From contig DOWG01000129.1 of assembly GCA_003519685.1 (NCBI GenBank), positions 11,429-26,209 on the forward strand: a stretch of 14,781 nucleotides of DNA. Reading direction: 5' to 3'. The notes under the pieces are model-generated. The model was not told where the DNA came from. It worked only from the letters and a program-made list of their open reading frames with translations, and searched no databases. The stretch is from Lachnospiraceae bacterium (lineage in GTDB: Bacteria > Bacillota > Clostridia > Lachnospirales > Lachnospiraceae). This document shows, piece by piece, positions 14,418 through 14,781 of the stretch; position 1 is the first letter of the stretch, and each line of letters starts with the position of its first letter. The translations under genes were made by a program, and so were the position numbers.

Positions 14418-14437
14418 TTAGTGAAAATATCCACTAA
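14418..14437. promoter_or_regulatory. Small palindrome next to the regulator promoter
   Basis: TTAGTG (14418-14423) and CACTAA (14432-14437) form an exact inverted repeat with an 8-nt centre, placed immediately upstream of the -35 of the regulator promoter. It could be a binding site for a dimeric activator or repressor. A 6-bp palindrome can also occur by chance. Confidence 0.3.
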
Positions 14438-14446
14438 TGCCGCAGT

Positions 14447-14550
14447 TCTTTTGCGAGACTTTTCGCACAAGCAGGTTCTACTTTTACGAAACATCAACAT
14501 GAAGATAATTAAGTCTTTTGCCTTTTCGCACAAGCAGGTTCTATTTTTAC
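14447..14550. repeat. Imperfect direct repeat, two copies
   Basis: Copy 1 (14459-14487) and copy 2 (14522-14550) are 29 nt long with a single difference and share the core CTTTTCGCACAAGCAGGTTC. Both are preceded by TCTTTTGC (14447-14454 and 14514-14521), but copy 1 has four extra bases (GAGA) between the two parts. The copies start 63 bp apart. They are in a non-coding stretch upstream of the regulator gene. They may be interspersed genomic repeats, a remnant of duplication, or protein-binding sites. Confidence 0.7.
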
Positions 14551-14582
14551 CTGAGTCACAAATCGAACATAACCACGAAAAT

Positions 14583-14781
14583 TCACAAAAGCTTCGGAAG
14601 ATTTCCCCGTCCGGACAGGCGGAAGACAATGTCCTCTGCTGCCATATGAACAAACTCCAGCATCCGGCTGTATGAAATGTATACCGGTTGCTCCACCTGA
14701 TTTGGCTTTGAAAAATAGCGGTTTATAACCCAGTCCCTGCTGGCATGGATTTCGTCTTTACTTAAAAGTTCCCCTATCGCT
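14583..14781 (-). CDS. Unrecognised protein, C-terminal 65 residues (runs off right edge)
   Basis: The minus-strand frame is open from the right edge to the TGA at 14583-14585 and gives 65 residues. It reads like real protein: a charged start (GELLSKDEIHASRDWVINRYF), then QPVYISYSRMLEFVHMAAED, ending SGRGNLPKLL. Aromatic and charged residues alternate as in a soluble helical domain. I do not recognise the family. The final ten residues are less protein-like than the rest, so the end could be altered or truncated. No terminator is clear after it. The plus-strand frame overlapping it is less convincing. Confidence 0.5.
   Translation of the reverse strand, partial: AIGELLSKDEIHASRDWVINRYFSKPNQVEQPVYISYSRMLEFVHMAAEDIVFRLSGRGNLPKLL

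Noticed and set aside
14411..14653. 80-codon minus-strand frame with repeated RTCLCEK motif
   Set aside because: It is created by the two nucleotide direct repeats, spans the regulator promoter, has no ribosome binding site of note and overlaps a more protein-like frame.

Overview
The window looks like a chromosomal stretch from a moderately low-GC Clostridia genome, most likely Lachnospiraceae. The reasons are strong AGGAGG-type ribosome binding sites throughout, a DUF5717-like protein at the left edge, and the Clostridia-type PurA variant. No rRNA, tRNA, transposase, integrase, phage gene or CRISPR array is visible.

Left part (1-6984). The 5' end of a large minus-strand DUF5717-family gene runs off the left edge. 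It is divergent from a CobD/HisC-like PLP aminotransferase, which has a good promoter and a hairpin-rich leader. Next comes a plus-strand operon encoding both halves of a heterodimeric ABC drug-type exporter, followed by a DUF2164 protein. The exporter halves show reciprocal degeneracy: subunit 1 has Asp for the catalytic Glu and Gln for the switch His, and subunit 2 has an altered signature motif. One ATP site should therefore be canonical and one degenerate. Three evenly spaced CAATTG boxes precede the operon.

Middle (6985-10787). A strong bidirectional terminator separates this operon from convergent minus-strand genes: an Uup/YfmR-type ABC-F translation factor and adenylosuccinate synthetase (purA).

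Right part (10788-14781). A self-contained peptide-sensing or detoxification module lies on the minus strand. In transcription order it is an OmpR-family response regulator, then an intergenic control region, a BcrA-type ABC ATPase, an ABC-2 permease and a one-TM histidine kinase. The control region holds four phased TCTTTAC direct repeats (probable regulator sites) and a putative 26-codon leader peptide with a strong Shine-Dalgarno. The peptide gene is built over two perfect 10-bp inverted repeats that compete for overlapping sequence, and its stop codon overlaps the Shine-Dalgarno of the ATPase gene. This resembles a two-layer control, with transcriptional induction by the regulator and translational coupling or attenuation through the leader. 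It is the most interesting feature of the window. Upstream of the regulator are a good promoter, a small palindrome, an imperfect duplicated 29-nt repeat, and the 3' end of an unrecognised minus-strand gene that runs off the right edge.
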